In this document: positions 8,831-23,700 of the stretch, one piece after another
Numbering within the stretch: the first letter of the stretch is position 1
How the letters are laid out: the number at the start of each line of letters is the position of its first letter
Source of the DNA: Fasciola hepatica
Taxonomy: Eukaryota; Platyhelminthes; Trematoda; Plagiorchiida; Fasciolidae
Assembly: GCA_948099385.1 (NCBI GenBank)
Contig: CANUEZ040000116.1
Coordinates: 13,641,001-13,705,000 of the forward strand
Direction: 5' to 3'
DNA length: 64,000 nucleotides
Notes under the pieces: generated by a model
What the model saw: only the letters and a program-made list of their open reading frames with translations
The model's database searches: none
What the model was told of the DNA's origin: nothing
Program-made: the position numbers and the translations under genes

Positions 8831-11800
8831 ATACAACACAATACAATACAGTGAGCTTGAGAAACCTGCAGTGCATGCCAGCTTAGTATCAGGCCCGTGA
8901 GCCTATCTGGATCTTAATGACCAAACGTTCAGCTGGTAAGCAAGCACTTGGCTGAGCGGTGGCGCGATAAAAGCTGAAAAGGGGCTAACTTCAATGTAAT
9001 GTAACAGGTGGGAGAGGGCGTGCTTATGTGTCTCTACGTGTAAGCCTGAAAGCCAAATCGTTCCATCGGTTCAACTGTATGGCCGACACTCATGCAGCCT
9101 GGGTTCAAGTCCCTGTTGTCATATATATTACCGTTGAAAAAATAGTGGAGCTTAACGATGCCGGACTCACCACGTGCATTATCCCGCTCCCAACCATCCA
9201 CATGGTGAACAGTGCGAAACAGATCCGAGCGGATTGGATACTTCGATTTGACTTGATCACGCCCAAATAAGTTAACACGTCCACGTAATTAAATATGCAT
9301 GTAGCTCTGAGGAAATTCAGATCTGCCGGTTAATTAAAGTTAGGGACGAAGGGGGTGGGGTGGGGGTGGGGGGATAACAAGGGTAGAGTATGGGCGTGAA
9401 AGGACAAGTGGACAAAAAAGAAGCTGGTTTTGAATAAGCGGCTCTTCGCATCGAAATTACCCTCAGTGATACCAGCTGTCCATTCGTGAGAATGACATCA
9501 CTGGCTAGTCTCAACAAGCAGTCGGGTTTGTAAACGGAATCTGAGTTTATTTTCGGAGCGCAAATCTTTTTATTGTTTATTTTGGGCATCTAGCCCAACG
9601 AAGACGCCCACAACTTCTGTAAGACAAAGTTGCTGAACAAAGTCGTAATTGTTAGGCGATCTCTGATCAATGAAAAATGTGAACACGTTATCCTCCCAAA
9701 CTGCTGTTCAGTCAAATTTCGAGTTATTATTATTCCCTTCAAAGGTATCACTTGCTGACTCCTCACAAATAATAACGGTTTTATTACTATAGATCAACTG
9801 GCAGCGTCTTCCCATCTGTGATCTTAGTCTGATCCTTTAGAAATTTATTACCATGGTGTTGTATCCTAATTTACTACTGTTCATGAGTCATACGTGGTCA
9901 GTACATACAAGCGCCCCATCGCTCAGTTCGCTAGTACGTACGTACTATTATCAAGCCCGACCAAAGATTATCTTACTAACTAACCAACCACATCCCTACC
10001 TGAACACTTATCGACTGTATTGACCGTAGTCTTCTCTGTTGACTTGGTAGTTCAAATTCTCAGTTGACCATTGTGCTTACTTCTGAACACAACACGACGT
10101 GTCTCGGATAGGGACTCTGGGTATATCCTGTCAACGGGTCTTGAAAACCTCCCTGAATCCAAGTCACGTATCGGGTTGAACGTGTCAAACCGGGCCAACC
10201 GAACACGCACGTAGCTGAACCTGCCGTATGAGCGTTGAAAAACGGTCCGACCTAGGTAGGAGAAAAACTCAATCACTCAGGCCCACGAAGCAAAATGTCC
10301 TACTGTACGGACACTTTCGACGTGACTGTATTTTCGCCTTAAACAGCCTGTCGTTCCTTCTCACCGCTGTTTTTTGTCTGGCAGTGCTTTCTCTTTTTGA
10401 TTTACGTTAACGGGCTGGTGCGATACGCGTTTCCAAGGCGAAAGATTGTACAGGACGTCCGTAGACGAATCGCAGAATAGAAGGCTTGCAAGAGGGAAGT
10501 AACCGGTGATTGCAAAATTCGGATCCGAGATACAATGATCTAAATTCCACAATGCTAAGCGTTTCGCCACGGCCCGTCTGATCGTTGTATCATGGGGACT
10601 TATTCATCAACTAGATGTCATACTTAGTGATGAAATTAAGTTGTACTCTACCAGTTGACTATTCTGTGAAAAACCTCAACTTCTCAGCAGGCTGTCTGTA
10701 GTTTATACGGCACTGTGAGAGCAATACCCCTCTAATACTCTCGTTGGTTACAAGAATAATACGACCAGGCTACGGCAATAAATGAAACGGATTAGTAAAA
10801 CATGGTTGTCTATTATTTTCTGAGTACGTTCGATTCATAGGATACGTTGAGCCTAAAGATCATATGTTTCAGGCTAACTGTACAGGGTTACAGCCGAAGG
10901 TCGATGACACATGATCCAATAAGCAATCTGGGTCACAGTGACGTGACGATTTATGTGTTGGTCGTATCACTTTGTGTTAATTATCAAACGAGTGATGGAC
11001 AGGGGTTCGAACCGATACGTTTACTGCCCACCTTTCGGCGTTGATCAGCATGTCATCCTAGATGATTGCAATTCTCCCTGACCAGGATAGTTATCCCGCC
11101 GTCACCGAGGCTAATCAGCCCCCCCCCCCCCATTTGCAGCCTCCCATCGATCGCACCGCGTAACAGTATCGAAATTCACGGTGACTCAGCCTGGGTACGT
11201 CACTTTTCAACTGTGTGGCGTTACTCTCTTGCAAAATGTGTTGGACTTGAAATGCAATTGTCGTGACGTGTTTTTAAATGACCTTGTGACGAGCGTGTGA
11301 CCGGTGGCTTGTGCCAACCGGTTTTCAGTGAGGTTTATGGATGTAATTTGACTGAAGATTTTGAATAATCGCGCATGGCTAAGAAATAATGCGAAATAGC
11401 TGAAAAACGAAATGACGAAGGAGAGAAATGATCGGTTATGGTTGAGAAACGACGGAAAAACGAGTGAAAATGTTTTAAAGACCCCCTCAATCAAAATAAA
11501 GACAGCGTAAGATACTCGGTCAGTAAAATCATTGAATCAGTTGAAGGAAAATGAGAATCAGTGTATTTTGTAGCACCTGAACAACTGTGGTCGGATTCAT
11601 TACCAGTGTAGCTATAGAATAACAGGTGTGCATTCCTAAATCACGTTTCCTATAATTCAAAGCCTATTGGGTCAGGTTTTGCGGTGCAGGTTTCCCACAT
11701 GTTGGATGTGCCATTGTTCACATTTCACTTACCTTCCCCAGTCGTACCCCTCATCAGTTACCGACTCCTCTTTGTGTTCACCGACAGACTGATACCCCAA

Positions 11801-12167
11801 TTACGTCACGTTATACTACATCAGCTTCTGATTGGTTATTTCTAGCTCGTTTGCCTTGTTCTTAAAGTAATGATATTTCTGACAAAATTACTTTGCTGAC
11901 TGCTACTCTGACTTCGATAACATTTTGATTGCGATCCCTGACCCAAGTATGGTGCTATCTGATTATTGAAATTTGACGTTTGGAGCATATCAACTTACCT
12001 ACGTGTCTGTGAGTTTGAAATGCAGCCAGTAGCGAGATTGGAATAGCCACCAGATCGATAATTGAGGAGAAACTGAGAATAAAGCGAATCCGATCCGTTG
12101 CTGCACAAAACTTTTGGGACAAATAATGAGAGATAGATTAAATAAACACGAATTTGTAAATTTCGAC

Positions 12168-12169
<2 letters not shown>

Positions 12170-12252
<83 letters not shown>
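12170..12252. repeat. (TA)n microsatellite, about 41 units
   Basis: An uninterrupted TA array between unique sequences, in the intron upstream of the loop of S2-side exons. Confidence 0.98.
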
Positions 12253-12254
<2 letters not shown>

Positions 12255-13774
12255 TCATCTGACGCAAACAAGCCGTTTAGTAGTATCTGACTTATTTTAG
12301 TGTTATCCCAAACCTGAATCGACAAAGCGTAGTTTAGAGTGTCTCGTGGGTCACAACACGTGCTCTGCGCTTTGAATTGGTAGCTGCTTTTATTATCTTA
12401 TGTAACCCCACGTATAGGGATCGATTTGTTGGGAGTAAGCATAGTCTCTTTGGTTTCAGTCCCGAAGGTACAGCTCTCTTCTGTCTCACTACTTCTGCAC
12501 TCTAATTGTACGTATTAGTCGTTTTCTTTCGTATTTCAATAATATTACGTCTCGTCCTATTTAATTGTATTTGCAATCCATCTCTGGTGTTATTCACATG
12601 CGTACAATACCAGTCAAAACGAAATTGACCATTTTTCTCACTGGCATAAAATGCGAAATCCAAATCAAGCTCAATCGGTGTTTCATTCCAAGGATTTGCT
12701 CCAAAGTATTATTAATTCTCATAAAAGGGCACAAACAAGAAGTAAGTTTCGGCAAATCTGTACACAACTGAAATTCATTCTCACATTTTTGTCTCAGTAT
12801 ACATTGCACCCAAGCAGTTCGAATTCTTTTTTATAGAACGTCCCTTGAACTGTGAGCAGAACTTAACCGTATTGACGAGGGCAGTTCACAACATTTTGAG
12901 TCCAGGCACGCATTATTCGAGCACACACAGTTTCCGTTGGACCACTTCATTATAACCGACTTTTGTAATTACCAGGGCCCGGGGTTGCGGATGACTGAAT
13001 TCAGCCTCCGTACAGTTCACACACAGTCACTAGAGCGTGACCATGTTTTTTTACCGACATACGTGGTCGGCCGCTGAGAACAAACATGCCCGATTACAAA
13101 TATGGCCCTAGTGGCCACTCCGAAATCTTTCTCAAGCCTGTCATTTCTCTCCTCCCATGCTATTTGTGGTCAGGGATTTGTGTACGAGATTGTTAACCAA
13201 ACACTCAGGGTATTTAGCTTTCCTCTCAACAAATCGTGGAAAGCTGTGGAGGCTAGGAGGTTCAGTCTGCGGCACTTTTTTGCAGATACCAGTTTAGCAA
13301 CGACCATCTTCTAGAATCTCTTTCGCTGGCCGATATTTGGCCGTTTGACAAGCTGCATCATGGGATTCATGAAGCCTTGATCTAATAATCAAAGCTGCTT
13401 GATCAAAGCAGGTTTCGATTTTACGAAGAAACAAATTACAACGAAGCTTTTTACGTGAGATATGAAGTTTCATTGGGACCGTTTGATTCTGAATAAGAAC
13501 AAATGCCAATCTTCAGAAGCTATCAGCATTATCCAACCACGCTTTTCCCGTGTATACTTACTCTTAGTCCTGGTCGGAGTGCAACAGAAGTGCTGCCAAA
13601 CTGGCATGGTCAAATAGTCAATTTTTGTAGCGAGTAACGAATAGAAAGTGAGGTCCTGAATGAGAGTCAATCACCGTGTAAATGACGAACAGACAACATC
13701 AGAAGTCTCAAACAGTTGTGATCTATGTCCTCTAGTTGTAATGCGAAATAATCTGATATCCACCAAAACGGATG

Positions 13775-14150
13775 GACTAACAATTAATACGTTAGGCCCA
13801 TGATCCTTCACGTCGACCAAGTTCGAGTCCCGAAAGGAGTGGTTCCGTGGATTTGACTAGCTGTGCGTAGTGTATGTTATGAATCGTTGACGATGAGTTG
13901 CGGGCTGGAAACCGTATGATAAACTACTCAATGAAAAAAATGTTATACACAGTGTAGCCTATCAAAAGCTTACTTCTTCAATGAAAACTCTGAAAGCCGC
14001 ATTGAACAGCTGTTTCGTCTGTCATTTTCGGGAATAATCAGATGCAGTACGCACCCACCAAACCCTCAAATGGACTCAAAACCTGGGTAAAAGATGGTGA
14101 TCCAAGTACCTTGCTCCCACTGGGATCTCTGGGCTGACTCTCGACGGTTT
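13775..14150. repeat. Diverged SINE pair (forward, then reverse)
   Basis: The forward piece (about 13,780-13,925) has B-box-like AAGTTCGAGTCCC. A reverse piece (about 13,975-14,150) contains GAACAGCTGTTTCGTC, the inverse of the GACGAAACAGCTGTTC tail shared with the 59.8 kb copy, and an inverted B-box-like run near 14,075. The order is opposite to the fold-back loci, and both pieces are more degenerate. Confidence 0.4.
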
Positions 14151-14966
14151 TCTGGAATTGACGGACCGCTAAAGTCTTCCTCGTTCACTAGTGAAACTGT
14201 GACGCGCTAAGGATCGTTCAGTAAACTCTGCCAGAGTTGAGAGCGTCGAATGTTCTCAGTTGTACCGTTGGATCTGGCGCTTTTACAGTGCTGAACTGAT
14301 TCAAATGTTGAAATTATTTTTGATGAACCTAAATGGATTAATGTTGTCCTGCTTGTTTACTCTTCTCACTGTCTCATTGGGACTTCACACCTCTAACTTG
14401 GGAACTAATTCAAAATCCATTGATATACCTCTATCATCGTTCACTCTAACTTAGTATACTCTGAACTATTGTTGATTTTACTGGTGTGACGATCAAACTA
14501 TTTCTACGAAATAGTGGCACCGCGTTTTCAGCGAATCATATACGGCCCGCACGACCGTGAATCAGTTTCAGGTTGCATTAGACCGTTTGAACTCTCTATC
14601 TCTCTCTCGTTGTGTCTATTTATTGGCCAGTTCACTTCGCGCCAGCGCTACGCGGGCACGGAGCCCATCACACTGAATTCGAACAGAGCAAAAACCCATC
14701 CCCCTACCAAAGCAATTGAATTCAGAAATGGTTGTCATCTCGGCAATACAAACAAAACCTGTACAAGTCGCTCTTGCACTGGAGACAAGAATGACCTACA
14801 GCTGCAACATACAAGGGAGAATTCAGAAACAAACGTATATCCACTGAGAGACACGACCATGAAAAAAACGATTGCGTTGTCGCTGTAAAGTGAAGTCGCT
14901 TTGTGCCTCTTGCTCAAAAATGAAGTCAGCTGTTTCCCCCAAACGACGGCCGAGTTCGGCCGTTAC

Positions 14967-15229
14967 CTGGACCTATTATGTGACGGATCTCAACAATAGT
15001 CACCGGACTAGCAATATACCGAAACCCCCAATTGAAGATCGTTTTCCTCTGCACGCTATCATCATTTTCATCTACAAATTCAAGTGAGGGTGCGGAGCCG
15101 TCTAAGTAGGCTGAATAATTACCAGTTGCATTACGTGCTGAGCGCGCACTAACCGTACTGTGTTCAGCGTATAATGACGCGTTCAGTGTCGCATTGAAGT
15201 ATGGTGATTCCGCTACAAACCGCAAGATT
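14967..15229 (-). CDS. Probable extracellular S1-S2 loop exon with N-glycosylation sites
   Basis: This open segment has 87 codons between an acceptor (GATGACAG|A) and a good donor (CCAG|GTAACG). Its first base completes the split Glu codon left by the S1 exon, and it ends in phase 1 as the S2-S3 exon requires. The protein has no membrane helix but holds four N-x-S/T sequons (NAT, NAS, NAT, NYS) and an acidic patch near VDENDD. That suits an extracellular loop. In BK channels the S1-S2 loop is extracellular but far shorter, so this would be an enlarged loop. The segment is also open upstream to an ATG at 15,243, so it could be an unrelated small exon. Assignment to this gene rests on phase and position. 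Confidence 0.42.
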
Positions 15230-17641
15230 CTGTCATCATCCATACTTCGTCATTTTCTGATGACAGAACGTCACATGATATGCACAATAAAACACTGAAA
15301 CTTCTAAGCTTGCCTGGAGTCACTGGTTTCTTAACAAAAAGAACTGCTCATCACATTGGTCTCGTTTTCGCTCTCAGTGCCACACACGATCGCCATCTGT
15401 TTTAATCCGCCCCACTGACTCCAGTGAAAGAATCTCTCTCCCTCGAACCATCTCGGTCTATTGGTGCACAACGCATTGTTTATATAGAAAGCAACAGTCA
15501 CTGTCATCAATCGTTGCAACAGAAACTAACTGGTTCATACTCGCATCAAGTTGGCCGTCTTCTGATTGGTCGATTGGTGATCCGACCAGCTACCACCTGA
15601 GGGTAATCCGTTCGCGTCTTATCGATCCGCTGCCTTGTTGCTTGGGCATCCGCCGGCACAAGCACTGACCTGGATCTTGGACAGGCACTAGCAGGCTGAC
15701 TGCTGATGCGTCTACCCTGGCTATTGATCGTCAGTCAACACGTACCCTGACAAGAAAAGTCAGTGTACTCACTTTGACATCGTTGCGCCGTTCAGTGTGA
15801 AGCGAAATTTAATTCGTATCTTGGTAAATGGAGCATGTAAAGTGCGTGCGGTAGAAACACTAAATGACAAACTTCAATTTCTGTCCAGTTTTCCCTTGCA
15901 AAATGAACATCTTGAACGTCTGGTTGACTGAACAGAGATAAGTTGAAGAGAGGACTAAGATGAAAGGTGACCAGAAGTCCGTGTGCATCAATTCATCGTT
16001 CACAGGGGATATTACACATCCCTAGTTATTAGGAGCTGGAAAGACATTTTATTTAGCAAGTTTCGTTCGCATACAAGCCATTTCTATACTTACGATTAAA
16101 ATATAGGGTATCAGTTTGTGGCTTCATTCTATGTATATCGATTTAACTTTTCCTGTGAAAATTTGCAATTTGGTCGTGCGATCAGGCTCTTATCTGATTT
16201 TTTCCATGAACACCATTGTGCTCGACTGAACACTGGAGAAATTACCGCGATGGCTAGTGCTGTGTGTTCACACCCTGTTGAGTTAACAGTACCGAAAAGT
16301 TCCCACCAATTTACCGTATTCAAATCTGGAAATCAAGACGGACGGAGTATTGTCTCTGGGCCGCAGCGGAAGTGATGGTTTGCATCTCCACGACCCTCCC
16401 TTATGCGCTCGAAGAAAAAATCAGTTCGTCCACGCACTGAAGCTCATTTGACCGAAGCCCCCACCATCCGTTGACATAGCACAAATCCATTAATAAAACA
16501 AACTGCACAACACATACCCACTCACGTCACATTGTTCACGTCACATTTAGTGATTTGGAATCAGTGAAAATGAGCTTGCACATTTGAAACTTATTTTCAG
16601 AAATACGTTTAGACCTGTGTGAAACGCGCGCGGATGCGAGGTTGTCGCACCGACATCACTCAAGCAATGGATGTCCGGAGCCGGACTTTTCTAGTTTCAG
16701 TAATCTTTCGTCCCAACCCCGTCTTCTACGAATGTCTCAATTTTTTTTGTCCGTAGAATGCTGATGCCATGTGTCTTATCCGTGGAAGGTCCTACGCGAA
16801 AAATAAGCATAAACATGTTTCACGACAATAATGTCAGGAGTGTGACTCGGGCTGAAATATTCTCAAAATGATGCCTAAACTAGTCGATAAGTGTCAAACG
16901 TTTGTGGATTGCAAAAGCTATTTCTTCAGGATTTCGTTCCTAAATAAATAGCCTGGCTCACTTGGTAGCAGCCGGTACGAAAATCCGCGATCTCCTATAG
17001 CCTCAATGTTTTGCAGTTACCCTGTCTGTTTAATTAGCTCAACGTGTTCTTTTTGATCAAAACGTTTACCAATACAACGCTGATAAGGTAAGTTATTTGT
17101 GCAAATTTTCGAAAAGTTTAACATATCCAACTCGGTTGTACACTTTTGCAAGTTATGGTTTCGCTGTAAAATAAATCAGACCAATTGGAATCTTCTACGG
17201 ATTAAACTTTTAAAAGTAGGGGATTTAGGAAAGAATCCAAACCGTACACGCACACCATCCATACTTTAGTACAGCAAGTGCTCAATCAATTGAATTACGA
17301 TGCTGTGTGAAAAGTTTCGAGCGTTTCATACAGTGATCATGCTGTGGGTAGTCGAATAAAAGTTAGTCCAGTGCGGGAGATTCCAGCTGTTACGTGAACC
17401 GGTAAACAATATGCTCCAGTTACGAAACTTCTAGAGCCCTTTGGTGTGGTCTCATAGACTACCCGTTAGAGCGCAATCGGTTTTCTGTACCTGGGACAAC
17501 CACGCGTGGGTTTGAATCGCGTTCGAATCACTAAGTTTCAACATCTGAATCGGTTTTGTATTCGCTTAATCCCCAAAACAGGATTTCGCAAACTAATGAG
17601 GTCATCTACTTAGCGTTTTTATCAACAAAGACGACAAAATC

Positions 17642-17745
17642 TATTATTATTATTAATATTATTATTATTATTATTATTGTTATTATTATTATCCGAAACA
17701 ACATGATCTCCATCATCCCCATCGTCGTCATCATCATCATCATAA
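17642..17745. repeat. (ATT)n array followed by (CAT)n array
   Basis: A TTA/ATT trinucleotide run (17,642-17,692) and a short CAT run (about 17,725-17,745) lie in the intron between the S1 and loop exons. Confidence 0.9.
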
Positions 17746-20700
17746 TGATAGTCGCTTTCCAAGTCTCATCACATTCACAGCTGCATTACGACAGAGATAT
17801 CGACTGACCATAGTGATATGCATGACTTTGGAGACCAAGTAACAATTACGCACGACGAGCACCTCTGAACAGTTAATTGACAGCCAACCGCTTTTGCAGT
17901 GACTTACTAAACACGCCGACCCCAAAATGTCAAACTGCTTATTTGCATCACAAGCTGTCCGGTTTATTTTAGGTCAGCTTTATTTGGTCGGAGGACGCAA
18001 TCGTGTGATTCGTGTGTCTTGCTTCATCTCGTTTCCTTCAGTTTGTGTGGAATAATCACGTTCGTTATCGCTCCGTGGTCCATAACTGTTTTTGAGCAAT
18101 TAACTACTAGCTTATCCGTCGAGTAGTATGTATACTTCGCCATACTGTGGTCAGTGGAATTAACCATAGGACTAAAGCTTTGAACAGCGTATAATGAAGT
18201 AGACGGCCGTCAACATCTGTCAACCACAGTCACCATATCACAACATGAAGTTTATGGCCCTATCGTGTCCAGTAGCGTTCTTCGTTTACTGAGGGAAAGC
18301 CCCGGATTTCATCTCCGTGACCAGTGAGTCGGATATTCAGTGATTCGAAAAAGATGCATTGGTTCAACAGTTCCTAATTGTTCCCATACACAAACATCAG
18401 TTGCTGACTTTCCCATACCCTGAGAATGCATAACTGTCTTCAATAGATTAATTGAGGTTTGACAGAATTTGACAGGTGCAACACTGAACCTGATGCTATA
18501 AGCTATCGCTCTTGGTGATAAATGAACGCATACTTGCGTATCACGTGTCCCGTATCAGCGCAGCTGCGTGATCACATTCATAGCACCGGAGGTTGCACGA
18601 ATTACCGATACTGATTACCGACCAGTATTACATAACCACATGGTGCCGACCAAAATGAACCTGTAACCTGGTCGCATTTAGGTTTCGTGCAAGTGGTCAA
18701 ATTTTGACTTTCTATCATCAGCATTTCCATAGTGAAGGTATGACTAAGTTTACCGTGGCACACACTTTACCGTCAACCGCTTTTAAGTCATGTGACCCAA
18801 ATAGTGAATGTTATTCAAGACTTGTAGCACCCACCAATGCAACCCACGGATGGATGATAAATTTGTTTCCGCAGTGAACATTAGGATTTTAAGATCAACT
18901 CGAAAAATTCTCACCCAATAAATTGGTAAACCCTATCTCATGATTGCTTTATTTGTTTAAAAGACTTACAATTTGGTCACGTGATTGTTCATTTTTGATC
19001 GTATCTAACCCTACGATCCAAGCAAATGCATAATGTTCTTTTTCACTCGTATCCATGATGTGAACAAATCGAAAAATATACGTGTCCTAACCACGTTTAA
19101 TGATTTACTGTAAAAACTTCTCGAGTATTCATCAGTAGGTGGTGTAAACTTTCAAAGGATCATTCTTTGTTCAATACCAGCTCTTTACTGATCATTTATT
19201 ACCCAGAGTACTGCAACGGAAGTGTTAAAGATTAGTCTCTCTCTCTCTCTGCGAGAGATTTTTCCCAATCATCTATTTGATCAGCCGGTCGAGATTTTCC
19301 GTGCCCATGGATCAGTTTGTGGGTAGAAAGCACATGGGTTTGGCGACACAACGGCATAATAAGGCGTTTCCACCCCGTATATCTTAAGAGCTACTGGGTG
19401 AAGCTGTCAGCTTCGCACGCTAAATATGGAGCTCTTACTAGTGCGGTGAGTGCATATACTACTTAGTAAGTAGTGATTGCTGAAAAAGGAACGATGGACA
19501 GTTGTGGACTACCAACCCCGCTATGCCCAAGAGACTAACTGCAATACGGTGAACGACGACAGGCGAACTACAAGACTGCGCCTCCGTCGGATGTTGACTG
19601 TCTTCAAGTGAACAGGACAGCTATTGCGCAAAGGATCATGTTTGTAACTTTTGGTTTGTTTTGTCGATGTCCGAACAAGCTGTTTCCCATAAACAACCTA
19701 CAACCCAGGCACGTCTTGTGGATTACAACATTAGAAGGACTGAATGGGTAAGGTAGGATCATATCTGTGTACGACTTCGGGAAATGTGTAAATCCACAAT
19801 CAAAGACGTTTGCTACACTAAGGGTAGAACCAGCGTTAGTGAGTTAGTGGTTTCGACCAAAGAACCGGATAGTTTCAGTCTGTTAAACGAGGTCAAGATT
19901 CCAAGGTACAATGGAGTGTGACTGAATGAATTCTTATGACTGCTTTGAGATGGCTTTCTGGAACTTTGAAATAGGGTCAAAATGTTCGACTCACGCGCAG
20001 AATGTAATAGCCGAGACAGAAAAAATTGATCAGGAAGTTCAGCCAAGCAAGAATTTTCATCTTCACCGTGTAGCATCGACCTATGATGCTGATAGGAGGT
20101 TCGCTGAAACGAGAAAATATAAACAATGACAGACCGTTTGATATCACCAGATTTCCGTTTTAGTAGTATGAAAGCAGCGAATACTGAGACCTCGTATTTT
20201 GAGTCCACATCATCAGGTTGTTTTGTTACTTGTGATACTCGACTAATTCATTGTTAAGTGACCAGAGTAGGAAATAAGTTGTTACGATTTTCTTCACTTT
20301 TGGCATTATTAAAAAGGAAGGGACAAATGGTGTCAGATTGTAAATGGGCAGATTATTGATTTACTGAGTTTATTTTCGCATCCTGCTTCTATTCTTCCAA
20401 CATTCGTATTGCTTAAAAGAAAGGCAACTCAGAATCATAGCAGACGTGTAGAGTGAGCAATAACGTAAGAGTCATCACTTCCCTTGTCTTTCTCTCCCTC
20501 TTTATGTCTGTCTGTCTATCTATCAGTTTATCTGTCAGTCTCTCTGCTCACATCAGCCTCCTGGAGTGCAGATATCACCAAAAAAGCTTCAAATGTTGCG
20601 ATTGTGCCACAACGTTCTTGTGCGGTTTTGGAGGGTAAAAACGCTCATCTACGCGGAGGGGAAATGCGAACACAAAAAAATGTGGACTGAAAAAGGCCCG

Positions 20701-23700
20701 TGAATTGTGGACGATAACGTAATGCAAGCATGATAATCCTCCACGGTCCGGCTCCATCACTATTTGGTATTAGAAACCAGGGCAACATCACTGTATCAGA
20801 TATTGCTTTCTTCACCGTGTAGGTCACAAGTGATTTGTCAAGGTAGGTACTACCAACGCATTACGTATTCCAGTCAAGTACTGAACGGGTACATCAGTTT
20901 CGGCAAGGTGTTTGTCAAAATACTAACAAATGACTAACACAGGTTTTTCTGTGATCTAGTCGCCGTTGCCGATCTTTTAGCGGTCACAAGCGATTGTCCT
21001 TTAGCCGCTGATGCATACCTCGGAATTACGGTCTAGGCCACAGTAACCAAATCTTTCCGATACATCCAGGCCGCGCAAGGGCACATCACGTGGGATATTT
21101 TGGTACCAGTTCTGGGGCATGGTAAGCTTGTGTGAGTTACTAAGTTGAATATGCAGGGAGTACAAGGGACAATCCCCAAGTTATTTAACAAAAAATATCA
21201 CATCAACCATCAAATGAAAACAAGTTTAAAAATCCGAATAATTTTTCGAAGTTTCAACAGAAACGAAATTGTGTGTGGGACCTACAGCGTATAAAGCAGA
21301 CAGATTCCATTAGGTGCTTGTTTGCATAACTACACTAATATCCCGAATATGATTCAACCTTCAGGAATGCCGTGAGTCAGATCTTACCACAAGACTATCA
21401 AGCCCCGTAGCTGAGATCGAAACCTCACACGTGACGTGTTCCCGCGGGGCCTGAGTGTGTCAAAAGGGTTTCATTAGTGTATCCTAGATAGTGGTCCTGA
21501 CATAAGCGTCAGTGACTGATAAACTAGCTCCAGAACCCCTAAACGATCGTTAATCATAGTCAACTGACGGGACAATGTGTAGAACACACCCAGCGGAGGA
21601 ATTTACCGGATGCCCTATTGACCTTTCCATTTGTGTAGCATATACCTAAAAACAGCAAAATCCTTTGCGGAAAAGTATCCGAATCCCCAAGGTATGGCCT
21701 ACTTATGTTCGCGTGTCAAAGCCATGTTGAGTGAAGACAGCGGTACATCTTCTCGACATGCCTTATACTAGAGATTAGGTCATATCTGTTCTATTATGAT
21801 ACTCTGTTGTCATGTCCGCGCTATCCATAACTGTCATACCTCGTGCAACCCCGAGCACACACAAGTCTGAGAAGGGTATGAAATGTATCGTTCACTGAGG
21901 GGCGTAACCCGATGTGAATTGGATATTGGTCTGTAGATGGGCTCTAATCTCTCAATAGCCTCTCAACTATCACAGAGTCCAATATGAAATGATGGGGCCG
22001 AAAAGGCCGTTATTTCTCAAATACATTTCACCAGTTCACACAGTTTGACAAGTTTTGTTGGGGAATATGACCCACGTCAATGCAACTACCACCAGTCAAT
22101 ATTAGTTGACCAGCGTGTTCTATCGTAAATGATGCCGGACGGATGAATTGTGATTGATATATCTAATATTTATGGTGATCAGTAGATAACCGTGACTTGA
22201 CAGATTACGAATGACAGGACAGTTTGGCTCGTTCGTTCACAAACACGCACACAACGAGAGTGGTCGAGAGAAAAAGAGAGAAGTATGAATTACATGAAAT
22301 TCCTGGTCAACTGAACCGGTCATGTCATCGACTAAAGAATATTCAGTCTGTGAACTAAAGTCTTATCGAATGACCTGCAAAATGGAAATACAAGCACACA
22401 TTCTGATCGACTGCGGGTTTTTCGAACAAGTTAGTTTTGACGACCACTGAATTACCATGGGTCTCCGCCGGAAGAAAGGCTATTCTTTAGGATAGACAGT
22501 TCTCCATTCGAAAAAAAGGAGGATGAACCTGATATAGCCAAACAGGTCGAAACATCCGGAAAAGGAAACCACAAAAACTCGAAGGAAAGATGGACGTCGA
22601 TCAGAAATGATTTTGGGGTATTGTTGTGGCCATTCATTACAGCGCGGGTGGACGCTCATGTTATGGTCAGTCATCACAGAGACATATGTCAAGCTGCTGA
22701 GCTCGATGTTCCATTCGTATTTCGACCATCTCAGTTCTTTCCGAATCAAAACAGATTGGCTGAAGAATCCAACCCGTAATGTGCTTACCATTTCACTATT
22801 TTTTATTACATATTTATGCTTGAGTGCAGTAGAGGGTTAATTAGTTTAGGTTAGTTGTGGTAATGGGTCAAGTGACAGCAGATTTCCGCCTGCCACCAGT
22901 GTGGTCGATAGTAGTGGACGACCGCCGTCGGAACTTGCTTGACTCCTTGATCTCTACTAGGAGCTATCACAACAGAAAACCGCTCTTTTTCCAATGTCCG
23001 CCGGGCATAATTTATGAGGCCAGGCAGCTAGAAACATGTTCAATTTTATTTTTGCTTTTTACCGATATGAAAGCTTTCTATGTCTGCTTTCTAAGAAGGT
23101 ACATTCAAGTAAATCAAACATGTAGCCGGATAGGTTCGAGAATTATGTGTGAGTGAGTCATTGCAAGCATCAAAAGTTGGTGATATCTTGACAGACCTCA
23201 GTCCCCGTGAGGAATTCAACTAGCCCGTAATGCTTGTTCAAGGTCTTCCATGAACTTTCCTCGTTGAAATAGGTGCTAATGCTGCCGGAATGGGCACTCT
23301 GAAGATCCCATTACTGAAATTGTTCAAAACACGGTTGAGTGAGTAGATTTGCCTTCATTTTTTTCGGTCATGCCGATAGATCACAATTCATGTTTCACTA
23401 TCGGATGGACTGAATAGGGTGAAACATAAAATGAGAACCACTGTTTACATCCTCGGCAGTCCACGGCTACGAACAGACATCTATGCATTTGCATCTGATA
23501 TGTGATCTGTTGATAAACTGGTTTGGTCCGGACTGAATTCAACGCGTTCAAAAATTGGTTTTGTGCTCAAAACCACTGGGCGGCGCTCTATTTAACCTAT
23601 TTGGGTGACTTTGTATGATGCTTTTAAACTGTCGGCTTAGAGTTCAACCAGTTGCATGGAAGAATAGCATTTCATGTATACCAGTTCTCAATCGATCGCC

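Larger units (their letters stand above)
6796..14966 (-). other. Intron 3 of the channel gene (about 8 kb)
   Basis: It holds the plus-strand LINE remnant (7.0-8.8 kb), G-rich (9,350-9,372) and C-rich (11,120-11,131) tracts, the second (TA)n array and the diverged SINE pair. A further B-box-like spot is at 9,098-9,115. If the optional exon is not used, the intron runs to 6,486. Confidence 0.4.

Noticed and set aside
9340..9380. G-quadruplex-type regulatory element in the G-rich tract
   Set aside because: The tract is a simple G/GT run in an intron with no gene context; nothing beyond low complexity is supported.
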